Shown one piece after another: positions 8,914 through 18,366 of a stretch of 64,000 nt of DNA. Under the pieces are notes generated by a model. The model searched no databases. It was not told the DNA's origin and saw nothing but the letters and a program-made list of their open reading frames with translations. The DNA is from Nodularia sphaerocarpa UHCC 0038 (GTDB lineage Bacteria > Cyanobacteriota > Cyanobacteriia > Cyanobacteriales > Nostocaceae): assembly GCF_022376295.1 (NCBI RefSeq), contig NZ_CP060140.1, positions 3,724,356 to 3,788,355 on the forward strand, read 5' to 3'. The translations under genes and the position numbers were made by a program. Position 1 is the stretch's first letter. Every line of letters begins with the position of its first letter.

Positions 8914-9561
8914 TTGGCAGTAGTCCGAGTCCGCCAACACGTAAACCCCCTGGCAAAAAAGTATCAAACGCCAGCAAATGCCCTAGAATGGGAAAAAGTT
9001 TATCCACAGCCAAACCAACCACTACATTTAGATATTGGCTGCGCTAAGGGCAGGTTTTTGGTGCAAATGGCGCAGATAGAAACGAACTGGAATTTTCTGG
9101 GTTTGGAAATTCGGGAACCGTTGGTAGTGGAGGCGAATCAGTTACGCTGTGAGTTGGGTTTAACCAATCTCCATTATTTATTTTGTAATGTGAATAATTC
9201 ATTGAAGTCGCTGTTAACTTCTCTACCTACAGGCACTTTACAGCGTGTTACCATTCAATTTCCCGATCCTTGGTTTAAAAACCGTCATGCTAAACGCCGC
9301 GTAGTACAACCGGAATTAGTGGCAGAATTAGCTGATTATCTGGCGGTTGGGGGAATTGTGTTTCTGCAATCAGATATTGAGTTTGTCGCCGTGGAAATGC
9401 GATCGCGCTTTGCCGAAAATTCCGATTTTGAGCAACTGGGTACAGAAGACTGGTTAACCCAAAACCCTTTACCAGTGGCGACAGAACGGGAAATAGGTAC
9501 TCAAAACAAAGGTGAACCAGTTTATCGGGCTATTTTTGTCAAAAAATCTTCAGCAGCATAA
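8914..9561 (+). CDS. trmB: tRNA (guanine-46-N7)-methyltransferase
   Basis: Methylates N7 of G46 in the variable loop of tRNAs using S-adenosylmethionine. The 215-residue protein has the SAM-binding motif LDIGCAKGRF (from about 39) and the TrmB signature FPDPWFKNRHAKRR at 116-129. The start is TTG at 8914, supported by the Shine-Dalgarno AAGGAGA about 10 bases upstream and by the conserved VRVRQHVNPL N-terminus. It is followed after 72 bp by the YgfZ-like gene on the same strand. Confidence 0.95.
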   Translation: MAVVRVRQHVNPLAKKYQTPANALEWEKVYPQPNQPLHLDIGCAKGRFLVQMAQIETNWNFLGLEIREPLVVEANQLRCELGLTNLHYLFCNVNNSLKSLLTSLPTGTLQRVTIQFPDPWFKNRHAKRRVVQPELVAELADYLAVGGIVFLQSDIEFVAVEMRSRFAENSDFEQLGTEDWLTQNPLPVATEREIGTQNKGEPVYRAIFVKKSSAA

Positions 9562-9633
9562 TTGAAGCCATAAACCTTTATTTGCTAAGATTTTCTAGGC
9601 GATAATTTTAAAACAGGGCAACTCTTCATCACC

Positions 9634-10617
9634 ATGCCAACATCTGCAATTGACGCTAAAGACGCAGCAGCTATCCAAGCCGCGACAACAGGGGTTGCTG
9701 TATGCGATCGCTCGCATTGGGGACGCATACGTGTTTCTGATGATGACCGACTGAGATTTTTACACAATCAAAGCACCAACGATTTTCAAAGCCTCAAGCC
9801 AGGACAAGGCTGTGATACCGTAATGGTGTCATCCACCGCCCGTACCATTGACCTAGTGAGTGCATACATTCTAGAGGATGCAGTATTGTTGCTGACTTCT
9901 CCTAGCCGTCGTCAATCTCTGTTTCAATGGCTAGATCGCTACATCTTTTATGCTGATAAAGTGCAACTAACAGATGTCACAGATGAAACATCAACCTTTA
10001 GCCTCATTGGTGCAAAAAGTGATGCCATTGTAGAAAAGCTGGGTGCGGCGGAAATTATTGGTAAACCTTATGGTAATCATCTACAAATTGATGGGGTAAT
10101 AGTGGCGGTGGGTAGCGGCTTGGCTGAACCTGGATATACGCTGATTTTGCCAACATCCGAAAAAGCGCAACTATGGCAGCAGATTTTAGAATTAGGTGCA
10201 GTAGAATTGAGCGATCGCGCCTGGGATATGTTGCGAATTTTACAAGGAAGACCAGCCCCAGATGCGGAACTGACAGATGATTACAATCCCTTAGAAGTCG
10301 GTTTATGGCAAACAATTTCTTTTAACAAAGGTTGTTATATCGGTCAAGAAACCATCGCCCGATTAAATACATATAAAGGTGTAAAACAGTACCTCTGGGG
10401 TATCCGGCTGAATGCACCTGTGGAAGTAGGCAGTATAATTACAGTTGGGGATGAAAAAGTGGGTAAGCTGACCAGTTATACTGAAACTGCAAATGGTCAT
10501 TTTGGACTAGGTTACATTCGCAGCAAAACAGGTGGTGTGGGTTTAAAAGTCAAAATAGGAGAAACTGAAGGTGAAGTAGTAGAAATACCATTTGTTTCTC
10601 ATGAATATCCTCAATAA
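9634..10617 (+). CDS. YgfZ/GcvT-family folate-binding protein
   Basis: Homologue of E. coli YgfZ, a tetrahydrofolate-dependent protein that helps maintain iron-sulfur enzymes. The 327-residue protein has the aminomethyltransferase-like fold and the diagnostic motif KGCYIGQE at 232-239 with the redox Cys234. It also has the N-terminal FLHNQSTNDF segment. It lacks signs of being the glycine-cleavage T-protein: it is shorter and has the YgfZ motif. It lies 72 bp after trmB, probably under its own or a shared promoter. The family assignment is secure; the precise clients are unknown. Confidence 0.9.
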   Translation: MPTSAIDAKDAAAIQAATTGVAVCDRSHWGRIRVSDDDRLRFLHNQSTNDFQSLKPGQGCDTVMVSSTARTIDLVSAYILEDAVLLLTSPSRRQSLFQWLDRYIFYADKVQLTDVTDETSTFSLIGAKSDAIVEKLGAAEIIGKPYGNHLQIDGVIVAVGSGLAEPGYTLILPTSEKAQLWQQILELGAVELSDRAWDMLRILQGRPAPDAELTDDYNPLEVGLWQTISFNKGCYIGQETIARLNTYKGVKQYLWGIRLNAPVEVGSIITVGDEKVGKLTSYTETANGHFGLGYIRSKTGGVGLKVKIGETEGEVVEIPFVSHEYPQ

Positions 10618-10670
10618 AAAATTCAAAAATTTTAAACAAAGAATACAATTTAAACATTTTAAACAAAGAA

Positions 10671-10700
10671 TGTAGAGACGTTGCATGCAACGTCTCTACA
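10671..10700. repeat. 30-bp perfect palindrome (TGTAGAGACGTT arms)
   Basis: TGTAGAGACGTTGCA joined to its exact reverse complement makes a perfect 30-bp palindrome in the gap between the ygfZ-like gene and the GH15-like gene. A second copy with an altered centre (ACATGG) lies at 44752-44781. It could act as a bidirectional terminator: the minus-strand product would run into a T-rich stretch. Confidence 0.8.
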
Positions 10701-10797
10701 AAAAAAGAGTTATTAGGAATGTAAAATATCCTCATCTGTGGTTAATTAATTATTCTCTTAACCATTCTAATTTCGCCAGTTTTCCCCAAATAAAATC

Positions 10798-13700
10798 ATG
10801 AAAACAGTCACCGCATTGCAAGCTCGTTTGGAACATTATTACCAGCAAATTAAGACAATTATTCTATCGCGTCAGAATCCCATTACTGGTTTGCTTCCTG
10901 CGAGTACCGCAATAACCGCCCACGGTGATTATACAGACGCTTGGGTACGAGATAATGTTTACAGCATTTTGGGAGTTTGGGGTTTAGCCCTTGCGTATCG
11001 CAAGATTGACGAAGATAAGGGACGCACCTATGAACTAGAGCATAGTGTCACCAAGCTGATGCGGGGGCTACTATTTGCGATGTTGCGTCAATCCCATAAA
11101 GTAGAACAATTTAAACATACTCAGTCGCCCCTGGATGGCTTACACGCCAAATACAACACCGCTACTGCTGATATCGTAGTTGGTGATGATGAATGGGGAC
11201 ATTTGCAAATAGATGCTACATCTATATTTTTATTGATGTTGGCACAAATGACCGCTTCGGGATTGCAAATTATTTATACCCTGGATGAAGTAAATTTTGT
11301 GCAGAACTTGGTTTACTACATTGGACGCGCTTACCGCACACCAGATTACGGTATTTGGGAACGAGGTAATAAAATTAATCATGGTAGTGCGGAGTTAAAT
11401 GCTAGTTCAGTGGGTATGGCTAAAGCCGCCTTAGAAGCTATCAATGGACTAGATTTATTTGGTGTGCGTGGTAGTCAAGCCTCAGTAATTCATGTTCTAC
11501 CAGATGAAATCGCCCGCGCCCGAATTACTTTGGAATCTCTGTTACCGAGAGAATCGGCTTCTAAAGAAATTGATGCCGCCTTATTAAGTATTATTAGTTA
11601 TCCAGCTTTTGCAATTGAAGATGTGAAACTTCGCGATCGCACCTTTAATGATATTGTTACTAAACTCCAAGGAAAATACGGCTGCAAACGCTTCTTACGT
11701 GATGGACACCAAACCGTTTTAGAAGATGGACAACGCTTACATTACGAACCGGGGGAACTAAAGCAATTCGAGCATATTGAATGTGAATGGCCTTTATTTT
11801 TCACTTATTTATTTTTAGATGGACTATTTCGCGGTGACAGCAAACAAGTTAAAGAGTACCAAGAACTTTTGCAATCATTATTAATTGAACGTGATGGAGT
11901 CGGGTTATTACCAGAACTTTATTATGTCCCAGCCGAAAACGTAGAAGCCGAAAGGTTACAGCCCCAAACTCAAACTCGTTTACCTAACGAAAATATCCCC
12001 TTAGTCTGGGCGCAAAGTTTATATTTTCTCGGTCAGCTATTAAATGAAGGCTTACTAGCCGTTGGAGATATTGACCCTTTAGGAAGACATTTGTGTGTCG
12101 GAAAAAATCGGGAGGCTTTGGTACAAATTGCCTTACTAGCTGAGGATGAAGATTTACAAGCAAAACTAGAAGTTTATGGAATTGAAACTCAAACACCCAA
12201 GCAAGTAGAACCGATTCAAGTTAGAAAAGCTGGCGAACTTTCTGCTATTTATACTCAAATTGGACGTAACAACAAACTGGGTTTAACTGGTCGTCCCGTG
12301 CGGAGGTTACGGAGTTTGACCACATCTCGATTTTTTCGGATTCACAATGAGACAATTGTCTTTTTACCTTCGTTTTTAGATTCGCAACAGTTTTATTTAA
12401 CCCTTGATTACCACTTTCTGCTCGATCAAATCAGAAGTGAACTAGCTTATATTCAAGATTATTGGCTTGATTTGGGTCGTCCGACTCTAACTTTAATGTT
12501 GACCCATACCATGTTAGAAATCGGTTCTGGGGCATTATTAGAACTGATGCAAGAATTGAAAGATGGTGTGTGTAACGGTGTCAAGGTAAAATTGGGGCGA
12601 CTAAATCAACTGATGCTGACAGCTAGAATGCAAAGGATTGATTTTCTCCCAGATGCGGACTTCTCCCAATCACCGATGCAAAACGCTGGACCTCGTTGCT
12701 ATTACCTGGCTTATCATCCTGGGGAAAACTGGCGTTTAGGACATACCCAAGAATTCCAGATGGAATGCGAAACTAACTTGGGATTGTTGCTTTCTTCTTT
12801 GCGTTCATCGGAAAATATCTATGAACAAATTGAGTTATTACAAACTTTAATTCGTTTACAGGGGCTAACATTTGATACAGGTTTTGGCGGTCCACAGCGT
12901 CCGGTGACAGCAGCCGATTTACTAGATGAAGTCTACACCAAAGCCGGAGATTTAGGCATTTGGGCGGTAGTCCGTCGGGCGGCGGGATTGAGACAAATGG
13001 TTGATATCAGCTTGTCAGATACAGTCACGAGTATTTTGGTACGGGGTAAACAAATCGCTGTGGGTAGAGCTTACAGTCAATCCTCACTGATTTCTGTACC
13101 GATGCCCCACAGGGAAATTACTGAGAAAATTAATAATTTTTGTCGTGAAGATATTCGCGATCGCGTCCTCACACAAGAGATTATCATTTATCTTGGGGTG
13201 TTAATGCGATCGGAACCAGAATTATTTCAGGGGTTGCTAACTCTGAGAGTTGGTTATCTGATCTTGTTAATTACCAGTGAATTAGCGCAAGAATTGGGTG
13301 TAACTCAAGATGAAGCCTATGAACGCTTAATGGAATTGCCACCCTTTGAAGTAAAAATGCGCTTACATCAAGTATTAACAGGTTACACAGGTATCAGTAA
13401 ATTATTACGCCAACAAGAATCACTGCACGTTAAGCAAAAAGAAACTGATATTGCTTGGGTAGTGCGACCCACCGAAAACGAAGAAACCACAGTTCCCCCA
13501 GGAGGTTGGCGGAGATTTCGCCAAGCCGAAGGAGCGCTCAACCGCGTCCCCAAAGACTTCTTCCAACAAGTTTGGCTATTAATGAAACATTGTAAAGGGA
13601 TTGTGATTGGCGATAAACTAGAGCGCCGCAATCGTCTAGATAGTGAGTTAATGTTATCAGAAATGACAGCCGGCGAAAAGAACTTTGCCCTGAGAATCGA

Positions 13701-14004
13701 GCATTTACTGAATAAAATTGAAGCTCCCGAATACCGCAAAGTCAACATTGAAGCCTTAATGGAATTAGCCACAATAGTCGCCAATAACCCCAGCTTGCAA
13801 ATAGAAGAATATATAGTATTAGACGTATTAATTGGCCATGCAGTCAGATTAGCATGGTTAGAACATCATTCTGAAAGAGGCGATCGCTATGATGAAGATA
13901 AAGCCTCAGCCTGGAACTCCTTTTATAACACCTCACCCCAAGATTGCGTGAACTATATATTGAAAGCCTTCAGATTCTTAACAGAATTTGTCCAAGAAAT
14001 TTAA
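10798..14004 (+). CDS. Glycoside hydrolase family 15 / phosphorylase kinase alpha-beta-like protein
   Basis: A 1068-residue cytosolic protein whose first third has the (alpha/alpha)6 glucoamylase-like signature, including HGDYTDAWVRDNVYSILGVW (43-62) and YGIWERGNKINHGSAELNAS. Overall it resembles the alpha/beta regulatory subunits of eukaryotic phosphorylase kinase, which share a GH15 domain followed by long helical regions; bacterial relatives are usually annotated as GH15. The remaining ~700 residues carry a GGPQRPVTAADLLDEVYTKAGDLGIWAVVRRAAG segment typical of that architecture. Substrate and activity are unknown; a role in glycogen or storage-glucan control is an inference from the family. 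No signal peptide is present. A CGCAGAG repeat begins directly after the stop codon. Confidence 0.82.
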   Translation: MKTVTALQARLEHYYQQIKTIILSRQNPITGLLPASTAITAHGDYTDAWVRDNVYSILGVWGLALAYRKIDEDKGRTYELEHSVTKLMRGLLFAMLRQSHKVEQFKHTQSPLDGLHAKYNTATADIVVGDDEWGHLQIDATSIFLLMLAQMTASGLQIIYTLDEVNFVQNLVYYIGRAYRTPDYGIWERGNKINHGSAELNASSVGMAKAALEAINGLDLFGVRGSQASVIHVLPDEIARARITLESLLPRESASKEIDAALLSIISYPAFAIEDVKLRDRTFNDIVTKLQGKYGCKRFLRDGHQTVLEDGQRLHYEPGELKQFEHIECEWPLFFTYLFLDGLFRGDSKQVKEYQELLQSLLIERDGVGLLPELYYVPAENVEAERLQPQTQTRLPNENIPLVWAQSLYFLGQLLNEGLLAVGDIDPLGRHLCVGKNREALVQIALLAEDEDLQAKLEVYGIETQTPKQVEPIQVRKAGELSAIYTQIGRNNKLGLTGRPVRRLRSLTTSRFFRIHNETIVFLPSFLDSQQFYLTLDYHFLLDQIRSELAYIQDYWLDLGRPTLTLMLTHTMLEIGSGALLELMQELKDGVCNGVKVKLGRLNQLMLTARMQRIDFLPDADFSQSPMQNAGPRCYYLAYHPGENWRLGHTQEFQMECETNLGLLLSSLRSSENIYEQIELLQTLIRLQGLTFDTGFGGPQRPVTAADLLDEVYTKAGDLGIWAVVRRAAGLRQMVDISLSDTVTSILVRGKQIAVGRAYSQSSLISVPMPHREITEKINNFCREDIRDRVLTQEIIIYLGVLMRSEPELFQGLLTLRVGYLILLITSELAQELGVTQDEAYERLMELPPFEVKMRLHQVLTGYTGISKLLRQQESLHVKQKETDIAWVVRPTENEETTVPPGGWRRFRQAEGALNRVPKDFFQQVWLLMKHCKGIVIGDKLERRNRLDSELMLSEMTAGEKNFALRIEHLLNKIEAPEYRKVNIEALMELATIVANNPSLQIEEYIVLDVLIGHAVRLAWLEHHSERGDRYDEDKASAWNSFYNTSPQDCVNYILKAFRFLTEFVQEI

Positions 14005-14060
14005 ACGCAGAGTCACGCCAAGGTAAACGCAAAGTAGCGCAGAGCCAGATTCTTCTTTGC
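14005..14060 (+). repeat. CGCAGAG-type repeat immediately after a stop codon
   Basis: ACGCAGAGTCACGCC begins at the base after the GH15-like stop codon and continues as AAACGCAAAGTAGCGCAGAG. Related copies begin within 10 bp after the stops at 29314, 35623 and 56870, always in the same orientation. Confidence 0.65.
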
Positions 14061-14127
14061 GAACCTCCGCGCGAACCTTTGCGAACCTACCCTACGGGAA
14101 CGCCTAACGGCGAATGCGTTAAAACTC

Positions 14128-14409
14128 TTACTCAACAGACACAGCATCAACATCAACAGTTTCAGAGCTAGGTTGATCAGAACCCTGACCAGCCTTCCAA
14201 GCAGCGAGGGCTAACCCAGACAGCTCAGAAAATAGCACGGACAACAGTAAAACGTCATCAATTTGACCGATAATGGGTATAAAGTCAGGAGCAATATCTA
14301 TGGGGCTGAGAATATAAAGCAGTGTTGCTAAAACTACCCACCAACGGTACATGGGATTACGAAGCAAATTGCGATACCAATCGTACAGTAATGGAATTGA
14401 AAATTTCAT
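14128..14409 (-). CDS. YkvA/DUF1232 family small membrane protein
   Basis: A 93-residue protein with the DUF1232 core LYILSPIDIAPDFIPIIGQIDD (residues 31-52), where the SPIDxxPDFIPxxGxxDD pattern is diagnostic. The flanking segments (about 22-36 and 52-70) are hydrophobic, so it is probably membrane-associated. The function of the family is unknown. A short acidic, serine-rich tail ends the protein. It is convergent with the GH15-like gene. The upstream region 14410-14578 separates it from the tail of the OLD-like gene and contains no other gene. Confidence 0.87.
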   Translation of the reverse strand: MKFSIPLLYDWYRNLLRNPMYRWWVVLATLLYILSPIDIAPDFIPIIGQIDDVLLLSVLFSELSGLALAAWKAGQGSDQPSSETVDVDAVSVE

Positions 14410-14578
14410 GTGTTGATCCTCCAGTTATTATTAATTTTGACAAATTATTTTAGAAGTTCCCGGTAGAAATAACCGCCCTAGTTAGCAGGGTCATATTTGA
14501 CGATTCAGAGAATGTAGGCGATCGCACTTGTCAGATATGGGAAATGTTGGGTTTCCTAGCGTCAACCCAACCTACTGG

Positions 14579-17269
14579 CTAACGACGTGAATTCGGATTT
14601 TTTTTCTTGTTAGAAGTTGCAGATTCATCAGCAACTTTAGTAGTTTCTAGTTTAGAGGTAGTAGATACCTGCTCATTAATAAATTGTGCTGGAGTATCCA
14701 TAATAAACTTATCTATACTTGCCTCCTCATAAACTCTTTCAGAAATAACTGACTTCTCTACTTGATCCTCCTCAATAGTTTCATCCTGACTGTTTAACAG
14801 CCCTGCATACTTGATTCCTTCTAAACCTTCTTTAAATCCAGAATAGTCATCAATCTTTTTATTCATATCAATGTCAAGCTTGTAATCACGACGCAAATTT
14901 TTAATTTTATTCTTAGTTAATTCTATTTCTTTAATTGATTCTTTGTCTATATTATCCTCTATCATGTTACCTATCGCATCAAGCAACCGAATACCATGTT
15001 CACGCCTTGCAGAAATAGGATGAAGTGCAATAAATTCCTTCTTTAAACGGTCTATTTTTTGTGACAATCTTTCATCTGTTAATTTCTGCTGGGCGCTACG
15101 TTGCATAAAGTTTAATTTCTTAAACAAAGTTTTGAAGTTATGCTCAAAAAGCTGAAGTGCCTCAAGTTCATTTTTATTCAACATATCTTTGTCTTTTTTC
15201 CTTGCCCACTCATTCACTACTTGAATAACATTTCGAGCAAATCCAGCTTTACTAATTTTTAAATCTTTTTCAGGAAAATCTTTGAGAGTTTCTTCTATAG
15301 CATCAAGAATAGTTTGACCAGCAATCTTACTTGATACTAATTCTGGAGTTAAGAATACAAGTTCCTTTTCATCTACTTTAAGAAACTCTTGTAAATAAAG
15401 CTTTGTTGCTTGTATACAAATTGGTAAAGGAATAATATCTTCTATTTCAATCTTTTCTGTTGAGTTGTCAGCTACCAACTCAAATTCTTCTTTAAGATCA
15501 CCAAGTTGAAGAATAAATTTCTCTTTAAGTAAAGGTCTTTTATGTTGACCTCCTTTTCTACCTAATAATTGATTCTTAGCATCATTACCACTCTGATCAC
15601 TGTCCAATAGAACGATAACTGCAATTTGTTCTACGTGCCTTCCACAAGCTAGATATACCATGTAGGGAATTTGTGTAGCTCCCCCTGAATCAACAATTGT
15701 GATTTGGTTTAAATCTAAAGTTTCTAAATCAGATACACCATTGGCTCGAAGATACGTTGCTGCTCCAGCAATAAGAATTTGATCACCAATACCTTCAACC
15801 ATTAAATTACAATTACCAATAAATACTGTCTCACCAATATTAGGACCAATTGAAGACCTGAGTGGTTCATAACGGCGTAGAGCAAAATCTTTGACTACCC
15901 GTGTTCCTTCATCATCATTACCTTTCTGCAATACCCGAATACGCTCGGAATGGTTTTTATCAATTAAAAAAGGAGAGTGAGTGACGTAGACTACCTGAAT
16001 TGGATGACTTAAATGTGATCCTGGTTGGGGATTTGCAAACAAATCAAATACTCTTAGTAAATCTTGTTGAGCTTGACTGGAAAGATAAGCATCTGGCTCA
16101 TCCATCAACAATATTTCTGTTTTATTAGGGTGCGGTTCATGAGATCGGTATTCAATGTAATAGCTGAGGAAATATCGTAATCCTTGGCTTCTTTCATCAA
16201 ATGAATATTCAGTTCCAGTCCTATCAGTTATAGTAAAAACTAAGTCATAATCTCTCGCCATGACTTTTAAACAAAACTTGCGATCTTGAACCCAAAAATT
16301 GGGAAAGTTTAAATTAATAGCTAATTGGTGGTTAATCTTGTCAATAATCCCATTTGCATAACCTTGTAAGCCATCTTTAATTGCTTTAGACAAATCAAGT
16401 AATGAGTTAGTATCTACTTGGGCAATTTTGCAGATTAATTTATATGCTAGATTGAATTCTTTTTCTCTTTTTTCTTTTTCTTTATCACTAAAACTAATTT
16501 CATCAAGCGCTGAAATAATAAATTTAATCGCTGTGACAGCTTCAGGTTCAATTTCTTCTCTCTTTTCACCCCAAAGAACACGAACTTTAGAAATCAATTC
16601 TGGATTACGGCTAAAAGTATCAAGTGCATCTACTATTTTGCTTCTTTGTTCTCTATCTAAAATTTCAAATTTTCTACTATCTACATAATCCTTTTGATCC
16701 AATTCAACTAATTTTTTAATGGGAACACTAGATGGAAGAGCAACACTAGACTCAATTCTAAACGTTCTAGGAAGTAGTGTTTGCAGTTCATTTTTTTGCT
16801 TTTCTTCAACTTTACATTGTCTGTACTTTCCTTTCTCAGGTAAATAGATAGTTAAATTATTGATATTGTTGCGGAATATCAATAATCTATCAAACTTAAT
16901 ATCATCATGAATGTTTAGAATTGTTTTTATACTTTCATCTTCAAGTTCAGCAAGACCCCATTCCGAACCAAAATCTGGGTATTTTAATTCGTTTTGTTTA
17001 ACCGTAAAAAAAGGAGAATAGCGGCAGAAATCGCTACGCTCAATTTTTTCTCCTGATATAGCCTTTTCAATAGCACTTAACAGGTGTGACTTTCCAGATT
17101 CATTTGCACCAACTATGGTTGTAATTTTGGAATGAAAAGGAACTTCAATGTAGGGATAGTAATTTTTTCCTATTAGCTCCCACGGTTTAGGTTCTCTGTT
17201 TTCGTGTTTTCTCAGAAAGTCGTCATTGAAAGATTTATAGAAGCGAATGAAGATGGTTTTGAGATACAT
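14579..17269 (-). CDS. AAA ATPase with TOPRIM domain, OLD-family-like
   Basis: An 896-residue protein with an ABC/SMC-type ATPase head: Walker A GANESGKS (54-61), a signature-like DERSQGLRYFLS segment and Walker B LLMDEP (Asp390, Glu391), followed by the H-loop YVTHSPF. A TOPRIM nuclease-like domain follows, with MVEGIGD (Glu492) and LLDSDQSG (Asp556, Asp558). This order is that of OLD (overcoming lysogenisation defect) nucleases, several of which act in phage defence. Beyond the TOPRIM there is an unusual extension of about 300 charged, helical residues ending in a Lys/Arg-rich tail. No UvrD-like GajB partner or other effector is adjacent, so it is not a canonical Gabija pair. Codon use is A/T-rich compared with its neighbours, which fits an accessory gene. 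Confidence 0.85.
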   Translation of the reverse strand: MYLKTIFIRFYKSFNDDFLRKHENREPKPWELIGKNYYPYIEVPFHSKITTIVGANESGKSHLLSAIEKAISGEKIERSDFCRYSPFFTVKQNELKYPDFGSEWGLAELEDESIKTILNIHDDIKFDRLLIFRNNINNLTIYLPEKGKYRQCKVEEKQKNELQTLLPRTFRIESSVALPSSVPIKKLVELDQKDYVDSRKFEILDREQRSKIVDALDTFSRNPELISKVRVLWGEKREEIEPEAVTAIKFIISALDEISFSDKEKEKREKEFNLAYKLICKIAQVDTNSLLDLSKAIKDGLQGYANGIIDKINHQLAINLNFPNFWVQDRKFCLKVMARDYDLVFTITDRTGTEYSFDERSQGLRYFLSYYIEYRSHEPHPNKTEILLMDEPDAYLSSQAQQDLLRVFDLFANPQPGSHLSHPIQVVYVTHSPFLIDKNHSERIRVLQKGNDDEGTRVVKDFALRRYEPLRSSIGPNIGETVFIGNCNLMVEGIGDQILIAGAATYLRANGVSDLETLDLNQITIVDSGGATQIPYMVYLACGRHVEQIAVIVLLDSDQSGNDAKNQLLGRKGGQHKRPLLKEKFILQLGDLKEEFELVADNSTEKIEIEDIIPLPICIQATKLYLQEFLKVDEKELVFLTPELVSSKIAGQTILDAIEETLKDFPEKDLKISKAGFARNVIQVVNEWARKKDKDMLNKNELEALQLFEHNFKTLFKKLNFMQRSAQQKLTDERLSQKIDRLKKEFIALHPISARREHGIRLLDAIGNMIEDNIDKESIKEIELTKNKIKNLRRDYKLDIDMNKKIDDYSGFKEGLEGIKYAGLLNSQDETIEEDQVEKSVISERVYEEASIDKFIMDTPAQFINEQVSTTSKLETTKVADESATSNKKKNPNSRR

Positions 17270-17588
17270 AGGGTAAAACTGATACTATATATGTGGTTTA
17301 TGCGTAGATTATATAGTTATATCAGTAGTTTGTAAAACAAACCATCACTTATGCTGTGACTGGTTCATCTTTCTTATACCTACCCACACATGGTTATTGC
17401 TGCTGAACTGTTACAAGAATTGAAAATGAAATGCTCTACCCCAGGTAGTATGGAAGACGCTACTGTTTATCTGTCGTTAAATATCTGTCCGACGACTTTG
17501 TATAAGAATATGGTAATTATGCATTAATCTTTAGAATTAAAATGCTTTGGGATTGTTGCTGTGGAAATGGAGGGAGGAAACCTAACCA
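17270..17588. other. Intergenic region between OLD-like ATPase and exbB
   Basis: This divergent spacer holds the promoters of both flanking genes. A short inverted repeat GTTTGT-aaa-ACAAAC lies at 17328-17342, about 60 bp upstream of the ATPase gene. A 45-codon open frame (17390-17527) looks non-functional. The exbB ribosome-binding site GGAGGGAGG is at about 17570-17578. Confidence 0.5.
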
Positions 17589-18359
17589 GTGGATATTTTA
17601 GATTTGTTTGAAAAGGGCGGCCCAGCCATGTGGCCCCTGTTCGTTTTGTCTGTTCTGTCTATCAGTGTAATTTTCGAGCGTCTGTGGTTCTGGTTACGAA
17701 TCATGACTCAAGAAAAGGAAATAGTGGATCGTGTCCTCAAAGCCGCCCAAGATAGTTGGGAAGTAGCGGCAGATATTGCCAGAAATGCCACCCATCAGCC
17801 TGTGGGAAGGTTTCTCTATGCCCCCTTAAGCTATCCGAAACGTGATCCGGAAACTTTTCGACTAGCATTAGAGTCCACCGCCGAAGATGAATTAGCGGGA
17901 ATGCGCCGGGGTGAAAAACTTTTAGAAGCCATCATCGCCCTCTCACCTTTGTTGGGATTACTGGGTACGGTTTTGGGTTTGATCCAGTCTTTGCGCTCAA
18001 TTCGCATTGGCGATTTGGGAACCGAATCTACAGCTGGTGTGACTACTGGTATTGGTGAATCTTTAATCAGTACGGCTACTGGATTGATAGTTGCGATTAT
18101 CAGCTTAGTATTCTATCGCTTATTTCAAAGTTTTGTCGTTGACCAAGTGAAAATTTTCCGCAAGGCGGGAAATGAGATGGAATTGTTATATCGTCAGTCG
18201 CCGCCTGACTATGACAAAATTGCCTCAGTCATGGTTGAGGAACCTTCACGAGAAAGTCTTAATCCTCCCCGCAAGCGAGATAAAAGACCGTTTCCTAAAC
18301 CTCCTGAACTCCCGAATAATACACCTGATTCCTTAGATCCTTTAGATCCTGAGACATAG
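17589..18359 (+). CDS. exbB: MotA/TolQ/ExbB proton channel family protein
   Basis: Proton-channel subunit that, with ExbD, uses the proton motive force to energise outer-membrane processes. The 256-residue protein shows the family layout: an N-terminal membrane segment (about 15-38), a cytoplasmic loop, and two later membrane segments (about 110-135 and 155-180) with LSPLLGLLGTVLGLI and GIGESLISTATGLIVAI. The C-terminal tail of about 50 residues is proline-rich and charged. The start is GTG at 17589 with a strong Shine-Dalgarno GGAGGGAGG upstream. It is followed by exbD after 7 bp, so they are co-transcribed. No TonB or TonB-dependent receptor lies nearby; ExbB and TolQ cannot be told apart here. 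Confidence 0.88.
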   Translation: MDILDLFEKGGPAMWPLFVLSVLSISVIFERLWFWLRIMTQEKEIVDRVLKAAQDSWEVAADIARNATHQPVGRFLYAPLSYPKRDPETFRLALESTAEDELAGMRRGEKLLEAIIALSPLLGLLGTVLGLIQSLRSIRIGDLGTESTAGVTTGIGESLISTATGLIVAIISLVFYRLFQSFVVDQVKIFRKAGNEMELLYRQSPPDYDKIASVMVEEPSRESLNPPRKRDKRPFPKPPELPNNTPDSLDPLDPET

Positions 18360-18366
18360 TTAACAA

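Noticed and set aside
14579..17269. OLD-like gene as GajA of a Gabija system
   Set aside because: No UvrD-like GajB gene is adjacent; the only UvrD/PcrA gene is 37 kb away on the other strand and has full housekeeping features.
17390..17527. 45-codon plus-strand open frame between the OLD-like gene and exbB
   Set aside because: No ribosome-binding site, no recognised family, and it sits in an AT-rich divergent spacer. Kept as a remote possibility of a gene remnant.
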